NCBI GenBank assembly: GCA_964036195.1
Contig: OZ038460.1
Coordinates: 19,927,526 to 19,991,525 of the forward strand
Reading direction: 5' to 3'
From: Sphaerolaimus hirsutus
Taxonomy: Eukaryota > Nematoda > Chromadorea > Monhysterida > Sphaerolaimidae
DNA: 64,000 bases
The first letter of the stretch is position 1. The number at the start of each line of letters is the position of its first letter. This document shows, piece by piece, positions 21,540 through 33,499 of the stretch. The translations under genes were made by a program, and so were the position numbers. Under the pieces are notes generated by a model that had not been told where the DNA came from, searched no databases, and was given only the letters and a program-made list of their open reading frames with translations.

Positions 21540-24500
21540 ACAATTTCGAGAGAACTGCGTGCAAAGGATGCCTAATGCAAAAGATAGGGGCACAATCACA
21601 GCCTCATTTTTTGCCCGATTCGTGTGTGTTTTTGCACACAATGCAGTCACTATTTATTAGTACAAAATGCCCTTTACAAACATGTTACAATCTTGACAAA
21701 CAGGGTTAGTAGATGGCAAAGTTGCTTACCAAGAATGCAATTGCACATGTATAGGGGGTGAACTTGAGTTTTTAGGGGCTGAGTTTTCAATTCAGGGTTG
21801 AGTTGATGGGTGTTTATAAATTAGGGTTGAGTTGACAGAAGTTTAAAAATAAGGGGCTGTTGACACAAGTTTACAAATTAGAGGCTGAGTTTATGGGAGT
21901 TGAGTTGATGGGTGTTTGCCAAATTTGGGGCTGAGTTTATGGGAGTTAACAATAACATTACCATAATCCTTCAGTGAGGCCCCCGGGGCTAAAAAATATA
22001 AATTGTGATATGATGCATTTGTGGGTTACTGATTACAATGATTTGAAATATGCACTCCATTCTGACAGTACATTACCATAACCCTGAAATTGAATCCCTG
22101 GGGCCAAAACTTTCAAATTGTGAAATGATGCATTGTGGGTTTCTAATTGCACTGATTTGATATATAATGCACTCCATTTTGACACTACATAACCCTGAAA
22201 ACTACATAACCATAACCCTGAAAATGAACCTCTGGAACCAAAAACTTTCAATTTGTGAAATCATTCATTCTTGGGTTTCTGATTGCACTGATGAGTTGAT
22301 GGGTGTTTGCCAAATTAGGGGCTGAGTTTATGGGAGTTAACAATAACATTACCATAATCCTTCAGTGAGGCCCCCGGGGCTAAAAAATATAAATTGTGAT
22401 ATGATGCATTTGTGGGTTACTGATTACAATGATTTGAAATATGCACTCCATTCTGAAAGTACATTACCATAACCCTGAAATTGAATCCCTGGGGCCAACT
22501 TTCAAATTGTGAAATGATGCATTGTGGGTTTCTAATTGCACTGATTTGATATATAATGCACTCCATTTTGACACTACATAACCCTGAAAACTACATGACC
22601 ATAACCCTGAAAATGAACCTCTGGAACCAAAAACTTTCAATTTGTGAAATCATTCATTCTTGGGTTTCTGATTGCACTGATTTGATATATGCACTCCATT
22701 TTGACACTACATTACCATAACCCTAAAAATGAACCCATGGGGCCAAATACTTTCAATTTGAGAAATAATGCATTTTCGGGTTTCTGATAGCACTAATTTA
22801 AAATATGCACTTCATTTTGACACTACATTACCATAACCCTAAAAATGAACCCCCTGGGCCAAAAACTTTCAAATCATCAAATGATTGATTTGTGGGTTTC
22901 TGAGTGTAACGATTTCAAATATGCCCAGGGCTTCAAAAATTAGAAATTGTGAAATGATTCAATGTGGGTTTCTGATTACACTGATTTGAACTATGCACTC
23001 CATTTTGACACTACATAACCCTGAAAACTACATAACCATAACCCTGAAAATGAACCTCTGGAGCCAAAAACTTTCAATTTGTGAAATCATTCATTTTTGG
23101 GTTTCTGATTGCACTCATTTGAAATATGCATTTCATTTTGACACTACATTACCATAACCCTGAAAATGAACCCCCTGGGCTGAAAACTTTCAAATCATAA
23201 AATGATGCATTTGTGGGTTTCTGATTGTAGCAATTTCATATATGCACTCCATTTTGACACTAAATTACTAAAACCCTGAAATTGAACCCCTAGACCAAAA
23301 AATTTCAAATTGTGAAATGATGCATTTTGCAGGTTTCTAATTGCACTGATTCGAAATGACTCAATTTCAACTCTACATTACTGTAAGCCTTAAATTGAAA
23401 ATTGAAAATAAATTAGAAATTGTGAAATGATGCATTTCTGGCTTTTTGATTGCCTTGATTTGAAATATGCACTTCATTTTGACACTACATTACCATAACC
23501 CTGAAAATGAACCCCCAGGGCTAAAAAATTTCAAATCATAAAATGATGTGTTTGTGGGTTTCTGATTGTAGCAATTTCAAATATACACTCAATTTTTACA
23601 CCACATTACTAAAACCCTGATAATGAACCCCTGGGCCCAAAAACTTTCAATTTGTGAAATGATGCATTTGTGGGTTTTTTATTGCAGTGATTTGAGATGT
23701 GCACTCCATTTCTACTCTACATAACCATAACCTTTAAGTCTAACCCCTGGGGCTAAAAAATTGAAGATTGTGAATTGATGCATTTGTGGATTGATGCTAG
23801 AGATTATTTCAAATATTCATTCTATTTTGACACTACATTACCATAAACCTGAAAATGAGTTTACAGGAGTTTCCAAATTAGGGACAGTTTATGGGAGTTT
23901 CCAAATTAGGGGCTGAGTTTACAGGAGTTTCCAAACTAGGGGCTGTGTTTACAGGATTTAGAGGGGGTCCCCATGGGGTGCCATTTTTGGGGGGTCTCCA
24001 GGGGGTGCCATTTTTTGGAGGCACATATGGGGGTGCCATTTCAAGGGGGTCCCAATGGGATGCCATTTTTTGGGTGGTCCCCAGTGGTGCCGTTTTTTGT
24101 TGGTCCTTAGGGGGGTGCTATATTTTTTTGTGGGGGGGGGGTCCATAGGGGGTGCCATTTTGGGGGGGGGGTCCCCAGGGGGTGCCATTTTTGAAGAGTC
24201 CCCAGGGGGAGCCAACTTTGGGTGGGTCCCCAGGGGGTGCCATATTTGTGGGGCCCTAGGGGGTCCCATTTTTGGGTGGTTCCCAGGGGGTGCCACTTTT
24301 GGGGGGTTCCCTGGGTGATGCCATTTGGAGGGGGGTCCCCACTGGGGTGTCAGTTTTTGCAAGCCTCTGAGTAGTGGGTACCTATAGCAGGATTCTCTCC
24401 AACCTTCAGTTGGGTTTTGTGGTTCTCTACAATTTATACCACAAGGATTTACAAACACAAAAAGAACAGCAAAGCACAAATGTAACAAATTTAAGATAAC

Positions 24501-24781
24501 AACAAATTTTGACACCTTGCAAAAACCACACTATCATATCACAAAACCTATACCACACAAAATGCACACTGCCCAACCATTTTACAGAAGTTTACAAAAA
24601 ATCCATTCCAAAACATTGCATCTTTGGTATTGGTCTTGTTATTGTTGGTACATTACATACAGCATTTCAAAACACATGCCTAGCATGTGGGCAAACTTAA
24701 CTAAACTATCATATTTCCTCCAATGGTATTAATTGTAGAGAACCACAAAACCCGACCGAAGGTCGGAGAGAATCCTGCTAG
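21540..24781 (+). mobile_element. Helitron-like composite element, copy 2
   Basis: Same order of modules as 3290-7028. The 3' end is clearer here: a perfect hairpin CCGACC-GAA-GGTCGG (24752-24766), 11 bases, then CTAG at 24778-24781, followed by T. The 30-bp array is reduced to a few units, while the 120-bp array contains a direct duplication of about 395 bp (about 21890-22280 and 22290-22680). A degraded inverted 3' end lies at about 24366-24420. The left boundary is approximate. Confidence 0.6.
21960..23850. repeat. Tandem array, about 120-bp monomers, second locus
   Basis: Same monomer family as 3441-5016, with higher-order duplication in its first 700 bp. Confidence 0.9.
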
Positions 24782-25256
24782 TCTGTGTTATAACGCTATA
24801 CGTTAATTTATTCACAACAATGATTTTTCATCTTTTATACAAAAATCGCATGCTTTATCAACATTGGCAGGCTTCCAACGTGAGACATAAATGAGTGCGA
24901 AGGAAGAGTCCCATGTCCGCCGAGTACGCCAATGAATATTTTCTGGTATTTAAATACTTCTGTCTCAAGTGCGAGTGAGTTCTAGAGTGTTCTAACTCGG
25001 GGAACTCACTACCAGAATCAGGAAATTTAAGTAAATGTAAATATGTAAACTACGACAAATTCCCCTTTTCCACAAGAGTAGTTATTCAAACCTATTTACG
25101 TTTACTTGATGAATATGTATACTCGAGTACTGCGTAAATACGTTTACTCCCAAAAAATTCCGATACTTATTTTAAAAGTACGCGAGTACAGAAAACATAT
25201 TTCATATATGCCTTTGTATTGGCTTTTTCCAGGCATAGAATGGAAAAAGAAAAAAA

Positions 25257-26163
25257 ATACCGTATTTCCTCGAAATACCCCCAGGGGGGTTTATTGTTTC
25301 ATAGTGAGAATTTTGAGGGGGGGTTAAACGAGGGGGGGGGGTATTTCGAGGGGGGGGGGGGGTATTTTTTCGCCAGAAATTTTTTGAAAACCAAGTACTA
25401 AATTGTCGTCTGAAATGTACGCAGACGTCGAAAATGCAACAAAAATCGCCATTTATAAGACTCTAAAGACTTGTATACCGTATTTCCTCGAAATACCCCC
25501 CCTCGAAATACCCCCCCCCCCCCTCGAAATACCCCCCCTCAAAATGGACACTATGAACTTACAAACCCCCCCCTCGAAATACCCCCCCCCCAAATTTAGT
25601 GTATAGAGAACGTAAATGACAAAGGCTGCGGTTTGTCATCTGGGTAATGCAAAACACACGTTAAAAACGATGACTCTGATATGTGAGAACAGTGATTATA
25701 CGTCTACACACTTATACAAGTGTTTAGAGTCTTATAACTGGCGATTTTTGTTGCATTTTCGACGTCTGCGTACGTTTCAGACGACAATTTAGTATTTGGT
25801 TTTCAAAAAATTTCTGGCGAAATAATAAACCCCCCCCTCGAAATACCCCCCCCCCCCTCGTTTAACCCCCCCTCAAAATTCTCACTCTGAAACAATAAAC
25901 CCCCCGGGGGTATTTCGAGGAAATACGGTAAGTGTGTAGACGTATAACCACTGTTCTCGCATACAGAGTCATCGTTTTTAACATGTGTTTTGCATTACCC
26001 AGATGACAAACCGCAGCCTTTGTCATTTACGTGCTCTATACACTAAATTTGGGGGGGGGTATTTCGAGGGGGGGGTTTATAAGTTCATAGTGTCCATTTT
26101 GAGGGGGGGTATTTCGAGGGGGGGGGTATTTCGAGGGGGGGTATTTCGAGGAAATACGGTAGT
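25257..26163. mobile_element. MITE family B inserted into another family B copy
   Basis: The outer copy is in reverse orientation (25257-25476 plus about 25932-26163). The inner complete copy occupies 25477-25931 in forward orientation. The outer copy is broken at CTTGTA / AGTGTG; the uninterrupted sequence in the 20572-20996 copy (complement of CACACTTATACAAG) shows that only a TA was duplicated. Confidence 0.85.
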
Positions 26164-26607
26164 TACCTAAATGAAAGGGGAAAATAGGTACCTAGGTAGT
26201 CAAAATTTGGTACATAAGCCCATTTATAGGCATGAATAGTTGAAAATTGGCAAATGATGATGCAAACGAACTGCATTTGAGGGTGAAGTTTGGCACAAAA
26301 AAACTTTGAAAAAAGTGATTTTCACTGAAAATTGCGACAAAATTACTTAGTTTCGTGTTTTCGAGCAAAAAAAAAACATTCAACTCACGTTTACTCGTAA
26401 GTAAAAGTAAAAAATTTTACTTTACGTTTTCTGTACTCAGTGGTGAGTAACAAATAAATTCTTTACGTTTACATTTACTTTGAAAAAGTACTTTTAACAA
26501 CTCTGAAAAGGATCTCACTTCACATATTTTCACAACGCATGATGACACAAACCTAAAATTAAACTACGTAGTGAAAATCTTCAATTCATCTGCATTTCCA
26601 GTCTCAC

Positions 26608-27344
26608 CTAACCTGAATCCGTCTCTGCACTAGATGAATCCTTCGAAGAGCCAGACGAACTCCTCCTAACTGATTTCCTGGGATAAAACAATCCAAAATT
26701 AATTTTGTAAAATTGCAAAAAAATCAAGTAATCTGTCATTGCTTTCCCCCGTCAAAAATACTGACTTTTTTGCGGAGTCCAGTTCAGCGTGGCACGTAGA
26801 TAACTTTTCCTGCGTTTCACGTTCCTTTGTCCTTTCACGTTCCAAGTCCTGTTCTGCACCATTCAGCTTTGTTCCCAAATTGTCCACCTGGGGCCAGTCC
26901 CAGACCCTGTAAAAGATCCTGTAAAGTGTAAAAGACCCTGTAAAAGTGTGGAAGACCCTGTAAAATGTCATGTGTGATGTAAAATACCCTGTAAAGAGTC
27001 AGGTGTCATGTAAAGTGACAGGTGTATCCAAATCTTTTTGTATCATATCCAAATGTTATAATTTTGTATCCAAATCTTATGTGCAAAAGTAAAATTTTAG
27101 TACAGAAACCTAAGATTTGGATACAATGCAATAAGATTTGGTTACGCATGACACTTTACAGGTATTTTACATGACATTGTATTCTTGGCAGGGTATTTTA
27201 CATGACACATGACATTTTACAGGGTATTTTACACTTTACAGGGTGTTTTACATGATCTGGGAATGCCCCCTGTGCTTTAGTCTCTTTATGCTCTGCCAGT
27301 TCCCGCAATAATTTGTGGTTGGCGTCTTGCAGCTCTGCTTTAGA
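26608..27344 (-). CDS. C-terminal exons of a coiled-coil protein, MITE-interrupted
   Basis: Three coding blocks read right to left: 27344-27270 (25 codons after a CAG acceptor), 26887-26766 (after a CAG acceptor, ending at a GTCAGT donor), and 26677-26608 (ending in TAG). The protein is rich in heptad-type Glu/Lys/Leu (for example KAELQDANHKLLRELAEH and AEQDLERERTKERETQEKL) and ends in a Ser-rich tail. The frame is continuous across all joins if bases 27269-26888 are removed. That interval is a MITE with no obvious GT donor at its edge, so either it is spliced unusually or the gene is broken. The family is not recognised. Earlier exons were not found. A partial duplicate lies at 28812-29356. 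Confidence 0.5.
26888..27269. mobile_element. MITE inside the coiled-coil coding region
   Basis: On the minus strand it runs from GGGGGCATTCCCAGATCATG to GGTCTGGGACTGGCCCC; the ends are imperfect inverted repeats followed inside by CCTGTAAAA/TTTTACAGGG motifs. The flanking codons on each side are in the same phase. The duplicate gene copy carries the same insert at 28902-29281. Confidence 0.6.
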
Positions 27345-27866
27345 CTGTAAACGGGTGTGAAGTTGGACAATTAAAAATCAATTGACATTGCTTAAGTTGA
27401 ATGGAGAGAAGTTTTTAAAAATGACTTCAACACAAGTGGAAAGTGTAGAAGCGGCGAGGGCAGGTGGTGCTGGTGAGATTGAGGGGGCAAGTTCTGGTGC
27501 CAAGTTCCGCAAAATGAGAAGTGAGAAGTGAAGTGGTGTAACACGGTTTTTTACGATGGAAAATCCACCCCACAAATTTTTAGACACCGAATGCAATAAC
27601 AATTCATGAGATCTAAACTAAAAGCTAACTTTGTACACTAGTAATTTCAATAAACCCCTTCAGATATCTTTGGGGCCTGCGCGGCATGTGCAGCCATGCA
27701 GCGGGCTGCACTATGCCCCGACAGATAACTGCAAAACAATATCACCCACCCGCTACACTGACAGACTGAGTTTTCCATGTTCATAGCAGTTGTAGTGCTC
27801 TGCACAATGTTTTCATTCATTAATTCAATTTCCCAATGTACCATCTTTTTATTAAGGCTAATTATT

Positions 27867-28268
27867 TACCGTATTACCTCGAAATACCCCCAGGGGGTTT
27901 ATTATTTCGCCAGCAAAATTTGAGGGGGGATAATTCGAGGGGGGGTTTATTTTCAGAAATTCCGCATACTCAGACGTAGAAAAATCAAGCAATTACATAG
28001 ATGTATATGTGTTTTTAGGCATATATAACTGTATATACACATAAACCCTTCCCTAACATCACTCAATCATCACTTTTAACGTGTGTTCTGACTTGTACAG
28101 ATCACAAAAAGCGGTATTTGTCATGTACGTTCACGATACACTCAATTTTAGGGGGGGGGGGGGTATTTCGAGGGGGGGGGGGGTTTATTATTTCCTCAGC
28201 CGAAATTTAGGGGGGGTATTTCGAGGGGGGGTTAATTCAAGGGGGGGATAATTCGAGGTAATACGGTA
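27867..28268 (-). mobile_element. MITE family A, complete uninterrupted copy
   Basis: 402 bp between TACCGTATTACCTCGAAATA and GAGGTAATACGGTA. It contains the uninterrupted GTATATACACATAAACCC region that is the target of the hAT-like insertion at 15285. Tracts of up to 13 G lie near the right end. Confidence 0.85.
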
Positions 28269-28811
28269 ATTGTCAATTTTCAAGTAAACAACATTCCACG
28301 TGTCACAAGGTGAGAGGGGAATTTCACATTTTTCTAAGAATACTGCTGTGTGGCATGTGGACACTATTGAGTATAATGTGTTTTGAGTATAATTACTAAC
28401 TTTACTCATTTTTTTGTTTGGCTAGATTAACACCACTTTAATTACTGCACTGCTTGTGCTAGATGTAAGTGGTGTGCGTGCGGGCGGGAAACGGAGCAGC
28501 GTGACCTCCAAGAGGTCACTGCACGCTCTGCAATACTTGTCATTGTACATTTCCCATAATTTGAACGGCATCACCTGGACCCCCGGGCACAGTGCAGTGC
28601 ACACCGAGGGCGAGCAGACGACGGCACAGTGTGGTAGTGAAAAAGCAGTGCATGGCAAACTTTTGAACCCATACGGCCAAAACAGCGGCACACACAGATT
28701 CATGACAATGGCAAAGGCAAAGTAAAGGCGCAAAGGCGAAGTGAAATGGCAAGTAAATTGGCAAAAGCGAAGTAAAAAAATAAAAAGTAATTTCTCCTTT
28801 GTAATAACTTT

Positions 28812-29356
28812 AGATAACTTTTCCTGCGTTTCACGTTCCTTTGTCCTTTCACGTTCCAAGTCCTGTTCCGCACGAATCAGCTTTGTTCCCAAATTGGCGA
28901 CCTGGGGCCAGTCCCAGACCCTGTAAAAGACCCTGTAAAAGTGTAAAAGACCCTGGAAGTGTACAAGACCCTGTAAAATGTCATGTGTGATGTAAAAGAC
29001 CCTGTAAAGTGTCAGGTGTCATGTAAAGTGACAGGTGTATCCAAACATTTTTGTATCATATTCAAGTGTCATGTTTTTGTATCCAAATCTTATGTGCAAA
29101 GGTAAGATTTTAGTACAGAAACATAAGATTTCGATACAATGCAATAAGATTTGGTTACGCATGACACTTTACAGGTTTGTTACATGACATTTGACACTTG
29201 GCAGGGTATATTACATGACACATGACATTTACCGTCTATTTTACGCTTTACAGAGTGTTTTACATGGTCTTGGACTGCCCCCTGTGCTTTAGTCTCGTTG
29301 TGCTCTGCCAGTTCCCGCAATAATTTGCGGTTGGCCTCTTGCAGCTCTGCTGTAGA
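28812..29356 (-). pseudogene. Partial duplicate of the coiled-coil exons
   Basis: Coding blocks 29356-29282 and 28901 down to about 28812 match those at 27344-27270 and 26887 onward with several amino-acid changes (for example NRKLLRELAEHNETKAQ and ANLGTKLIRAEQDLERE). The MITE lies at the same position. After QEKLS the similarity ends and the sequence runs into repeats, so the Ser-rich last exon is missing. Probably a truncated segmental duplicate. Confidence 0.55.
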
Positions 29357-29509
29357 CTGTAAACGGGTGTGAAGTTGGAGAATTAAAAATAAATTGACAT
29401 TGCATTATGTTGAATGGAAAGAAGTTTATAAAAATGACTTCAACACAAGTGGAAAGTGTAGAAGCGGCGGGGGCAGGTGGTGCTGGTGAGATTGAGGGAG
29501 GCAAGTTCT

Positions 29510-29716
29510 GGTGCCAGTTCCGCAAAATGAGAAGTAAGAAGTGAAATGGCAAAGGCGAAGTAACGGCGCAAAGGCGAAGTGAAACAGCAAGTAAATTGGC
29601 AAAAGCGAAGTAAAAAATAAAAAGTGATTTCTCTTCGCTTTTGCCAATTCACTTGCCATTTCACTTGGCTTTTGCCATTTGTGCTTTCACTTCTCCACTT
29701 GCGGAACAGGTCCCTG
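29510..29716. mobile_element. MITE with GGTGCCAGTTCCGCAA ends
   Basis: Inverted ends GGTGCCAGTTCCGCAAAATG and CACTTGCGGAACAGG. The interior is alternating GGCAAAGGCGAAGT and TTCGCTTTTGCCAA tracts. Termini of the same kind occur at 10960, 13424 and 16975. Confidence 0.55.
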
Positions 29717-29899
29717 ATCGGCAATTGCTCTGTAACTAATGGGACGTTGGTTGTAATCCGACCTCACTCCGTTGTAGCCCTGTCAGAAATGTGATGTTGC
29801 CAGGTTAAGTGTTTTTGGTTTGCATTCAAATTGTAAATATATGCTGCTCCTTACCACCAGGATTGCCAGAACAAGAAACTTGCAAAAAAGCTTCATGTC

Positions 29900-31230
29900 A
29901 GGAGTCTCCAATGGAGGGGCTGGTCGAGGGAGGTAAACCGCAAAAAATCGTCCAGCTATTAGATAATCTAACCCAGGGGCCGCTCAGCTATCAATCTATC
30001 CTGGAAGCAAATTTTTTGGCTACTATCCCCTGAACCCCTACCAGATCGGCCAGCGCTCTAGCTTTCTGGAGTGATTTTTGAGAAATTATACCCATATTTT
30101 TGCTCAAAATCGCTTATTTTCATACGTTTTATAGATTTTCACCTTCAAAGTCACTAGTTCATGTGTGTTATTGTCTATTTTCAGCTATTTTGCAGAGTTG
30201 CGAAAGCGTATTTACGCTTACCCAAAATACCCGGGTAAATGGGTATTTATACTTACGCTTACGCTTACGCTTTCATAAAATACCCGTACGCTTTATTACG
30301 CTTTCCCGGCCGAAATACCCGGGTACTAAAAGCGTAACAAAATTTTTCACATGGTCCGGTTTTATGCTTTTGTAAAAAGTGTATACAACTACAAAAAAAA
30401 AGTGAACGAAACTGCATATCAAAAAAATGACTGCATGTCTGCAGTAATGCACTGGAAATAGCGGCACACCTACAAATTGTGTCACAATATGAATGTCACT
30501 TTTATACTGCGTCCTCGGGCAAAATATTTAGATGGCTTTAGATCGCAATGGCGTTAGAATAGAAATTTTGTGGCCAAAATTGCACCACGTCCGAGTTCGA
30601 AAATGAAGATGACATAAGTATAAGTATGTCTTACGTTTACGCTATTAGAAGAAATGCGGTAAGTATTTATGATAATTAGGTATAAATACATCTCAAAAAC
30701 CGACAGCACAAAGTCCGAGTTTGGAAATGAAGATAAATTAACTGTCGCTGTCGATTAATTGCCATCAACATCTAAGGGCAGAGTTCAGACTACCAAGTGG
30801 ACATCCAAAAAATGTCGCCGAAACCTGATTTTGAACGAATTCACTGAGCAAAAACTCCCTGAAAAATTTTTACGCTTACGCTTGATTTTACGCTTTCCTA
30901 GGTATTTAAAAAATACCTTACGCTTTTAGTATCCACACTCAAAATATGGAAAGTGTATTTACGCTTACGCTTACGCTTTCCAAAAATACCGGTATTTTAA
31001 CAACTCTGCTATTTTGAATGATTTTCCTTCTTTTCTTCTCTCTACATCATGAAAAAGCTTATATTTATATTTCACCCCCCCGCAAACCCACCCCTGACAC
31101 CCACCCCAGCAAAAAAAAATCAGTTATCTACCCCTCCTGTAGAATTATTTGCTGTCTATGCTACCCTTGCGAGGGTCAAAATACAAGAATAAGATACGCC
31201 AGCTAACTGTCCTTGCAGTTATTTTGGATG
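29900..31230 (-). mobile_element. Family D element split by a hAT-like insertion
   Basis: Inverse copy of 18140-18760. Shared landmarks are TCAGCTATC, CACTAGTTCATG and CTATTTTCAGCTATTTT. It is interrupted at 30193 by the hAT-like element below. Confidence 0.6.
30193..31008. mobile_element. Non-autonomous hAT-like element, 816 bp, perfect TSD
   Basis: It begins CAGAGTTGCGAAAGCG and ends AACAACTCTG, with CTATTTTG on both flanks (30185-30192 and 31009-31016). TTACGC hexamers crowd both ends. The middle holds a relic of a family E MITE end. Sister of 15285-16107. Confidence 0.85.
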
Positions 31231-31529
31231 GGATGAGATTGAAACTGATATTACATGCACAATGCGCTTGCACCACTGATGATGCATTTTAAAGGACAGA
31301 ACTGTGGTACCAGCTGTTAAAAAATTACCATGATGAATAAGATCTTGGGATTGGCATTTCCTACATTTTTACATACGTAAGTGCATTATGATTATTGCGC
31401 ATGTATTTACTATTTACACTCTGCAGTGCAATATTGAAACATAATGTGATACATACAACAATGCCATTTCAAAAAAAGCTTTTAGGTAATAAATTCAATC
31501 ATAGCATTGGTTTAATGATCATAATGTGA

Positions 31530-31990
31530 CTAGCAGGATTCTCTCCAACCTTTGGTCGGGTTTTCATGTTTTACTATACTTTTACGAATACTAATGGACA
31601 CTTGTTACCACATCAATTATGAATCCCTTTGAAAATAAAGCCCGCGGGGTCCACCATCTAATTATTTGTCAGTTTTTCCCATTGCTTTCTATTTCGGCGT
31701 ATGGTAATGTCATGTCAAAACTGGTGCATTATCTACGCCACATAATAAGACCACATTTTTTGAAATATTGTAAGCACAAGGGGTTCTTTTTAAAATTTAT
31801 GGTAATGTAGTGACACGATGCAGTGCAAGTTAGCATCAGCAATATCAGAAACCCATGTAGTCACTGTATCAAAAACCCACATGGATCATCTCATGATTTG
31901 TAATTTGGTATTGTTATTGTTTGTACTGTTGGTAAATTACATATTGCTTTTCTAAAAACATGGCTAGCATGTGGGCAAGCTGAACTATAA
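31530..31990 (-). mobile_element. Helitron-like copy 3, 3' part
   Basis: Read on the minus strand it ends with an imperfect hairpin, GAGAGAATCCTG and CTAG, followed by T, exactly like 7028 and 24781. The interior contains degenerate 120-bp satellite (complement of TGGGTTTCTGAT) and GGTATTGTTATTGTTTGTAC from the foldback region. The flank CAATCAT...AATGTGA matches the unoccupied site at about 13231-13264. The 5' end was not found. Confidence 0.5.
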
Positions 31991-32019
31991 GATATGGAAG
32001 TCGAAAGTGGAGGTATAGA

Positions 32020-33215
32020 GCGTTTTCGAATTTTCGAATTTTTCCTCAATTTAATTTTCGAATTTCAAATTTAATTTTCAAATTTTTGAATTTTCGAATC
32101 TTTTTGGGTAATTTTCGAATTTTTTGGGGTAATTTTCGAATTTTCGAATTTTTTGGGTAATTTTTGAATTTTTTTATATACTTTTCAAATTTTTTGGAAA
32201 AATATTGAATTAAGAGCTGAATGTTGAAATAGTTATCGGTGCTCAGTGCATTCCTGTACATTCCTCAATGTGACCGGGTCTGCCCATAGCTGGAATTGGG
32301 TGTGGCTGTTATGGGGGGGAGGGTCCACCAGACTTTTGTGTCATTCCATTCTGTTGTACATTTGCTGATTATGTAATTACAAAAATGTTATGTCAATTTG
32401 ACCCTGTATTTATGTGGTTTTTATATATACATTTACCATAAATTCTTGAATAAGTCCCCCTCAAATAAGTCCTCTCAAATATCACTGACAAAAAATACAA
32501 CCCCCCATGGAGGACTTATTCGAGGATATACACTATTTATATTTAGTAAATTATAGTTTATATGATGGCATGTTCAGAAAAATTTATTTTAAATGTTGAA
32601 ATACTCGGTCAAATTGGCATGATGAATTTATACATCATTAATCCAACCTCAAAAATAGAATCTACAGGTTGTGCAGATCATTTTAAGTAATTAACGGTCC
32701 AAATCGGCCAATAAATAGTCATGTTATCAAGCTTCAAAGTCAACTAGCCAGATCGGCCATGTACAATCAACACCTTTTTATAGACCCCCCTTATCTTGGG
32801 ACTGGGGGCGATTCAAGGAAACAAAACAATTCGGTTGACGTGCAACATAATGGGGTGACAAAAAAGTCTGGTGGACCCACCCCCTAAAATGTCTTCCCCG
32901 ATTCAAGCTATGGGTCCGCCACGAATGCCATTTCAACGTTCATTGACGCTTTTTTCATTTCGATAAACTTTTTCACACGTACTGTGTATCAATTATCGAT
33001 TAATTCAGCACATAGAACCTAAGAATGTGTTTTATGTCCTTGAATTCCCTGAAAAATTCGAAAACTATTTTCGAATTTTTGAATTTTCGAATTTTTTAAA
33101 AAATAAATCGATTTTTAAGTGTTTTTTCCAGTGGTGGAATAAAAATTCGAAAATTCCGAAAAAATTTGAAAATTCGAAAATATTTTCGAATTTTCGAATC
33201 TTTTTTTGCCATTGT
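32020..33215. repeat. TTTTCGAA-rich simple repeat blocks with unique centre
   Basis: Bases 32020-32200 and 33050-33210 are long runs of GAATTTTCGAATTTT-type sequence. Between them, 32440-32535 holds a small MITE (AAATTCTTGAATAAGTCCCC / GGACTTATTCGAGG). I see no gene here. Confidence 0.5.
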
Positions 33216-33224
33216 TACTGACAA

Positions 33225-33430
33225 CTTGCTGCCAAAAGCACATTTTAAGCATTCATTTGACACTTCACAAACATGTAACTTACTTACAACTCGCTGCCAA
33301 CTGTGCAGCTGCTTTTTAAAACACAAGCCAACTTCCTGCCAAATGCTGACAACTACCTACCAACTCGCTGCCAAATGCTGACAACTCGCTGCCAAACATA
33401 GACAGAGCATTGTCAGCTTGTTGGAAGCAA
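33225..33430. repeat. ACAACTCGCTGCCAA minisatellite
   Basis: Five or more imperfect copies of ACAACTCGCTGCCAA(ATGCTG) just upstream of the Gypsy-1 LTR. Confidence 0.6.
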
Positions 33431-33499
33431 GTTGTCGGAGAGCTGTGTTTCGCTGTGAGAAGTCCAAAGTCAATAAAGCACTTCCATTGTTGTGTGAGC

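Noticed and set aside
28456..28892. Plus-strand and minus-strand frames of 70-156 codons beside the coiled-coil duplicate
   Set aside because: Apart from the exon block at 28901-28812 they run through repeat-like GGCAAAGGCGAAGT sequence and are not conserved in the other copy.
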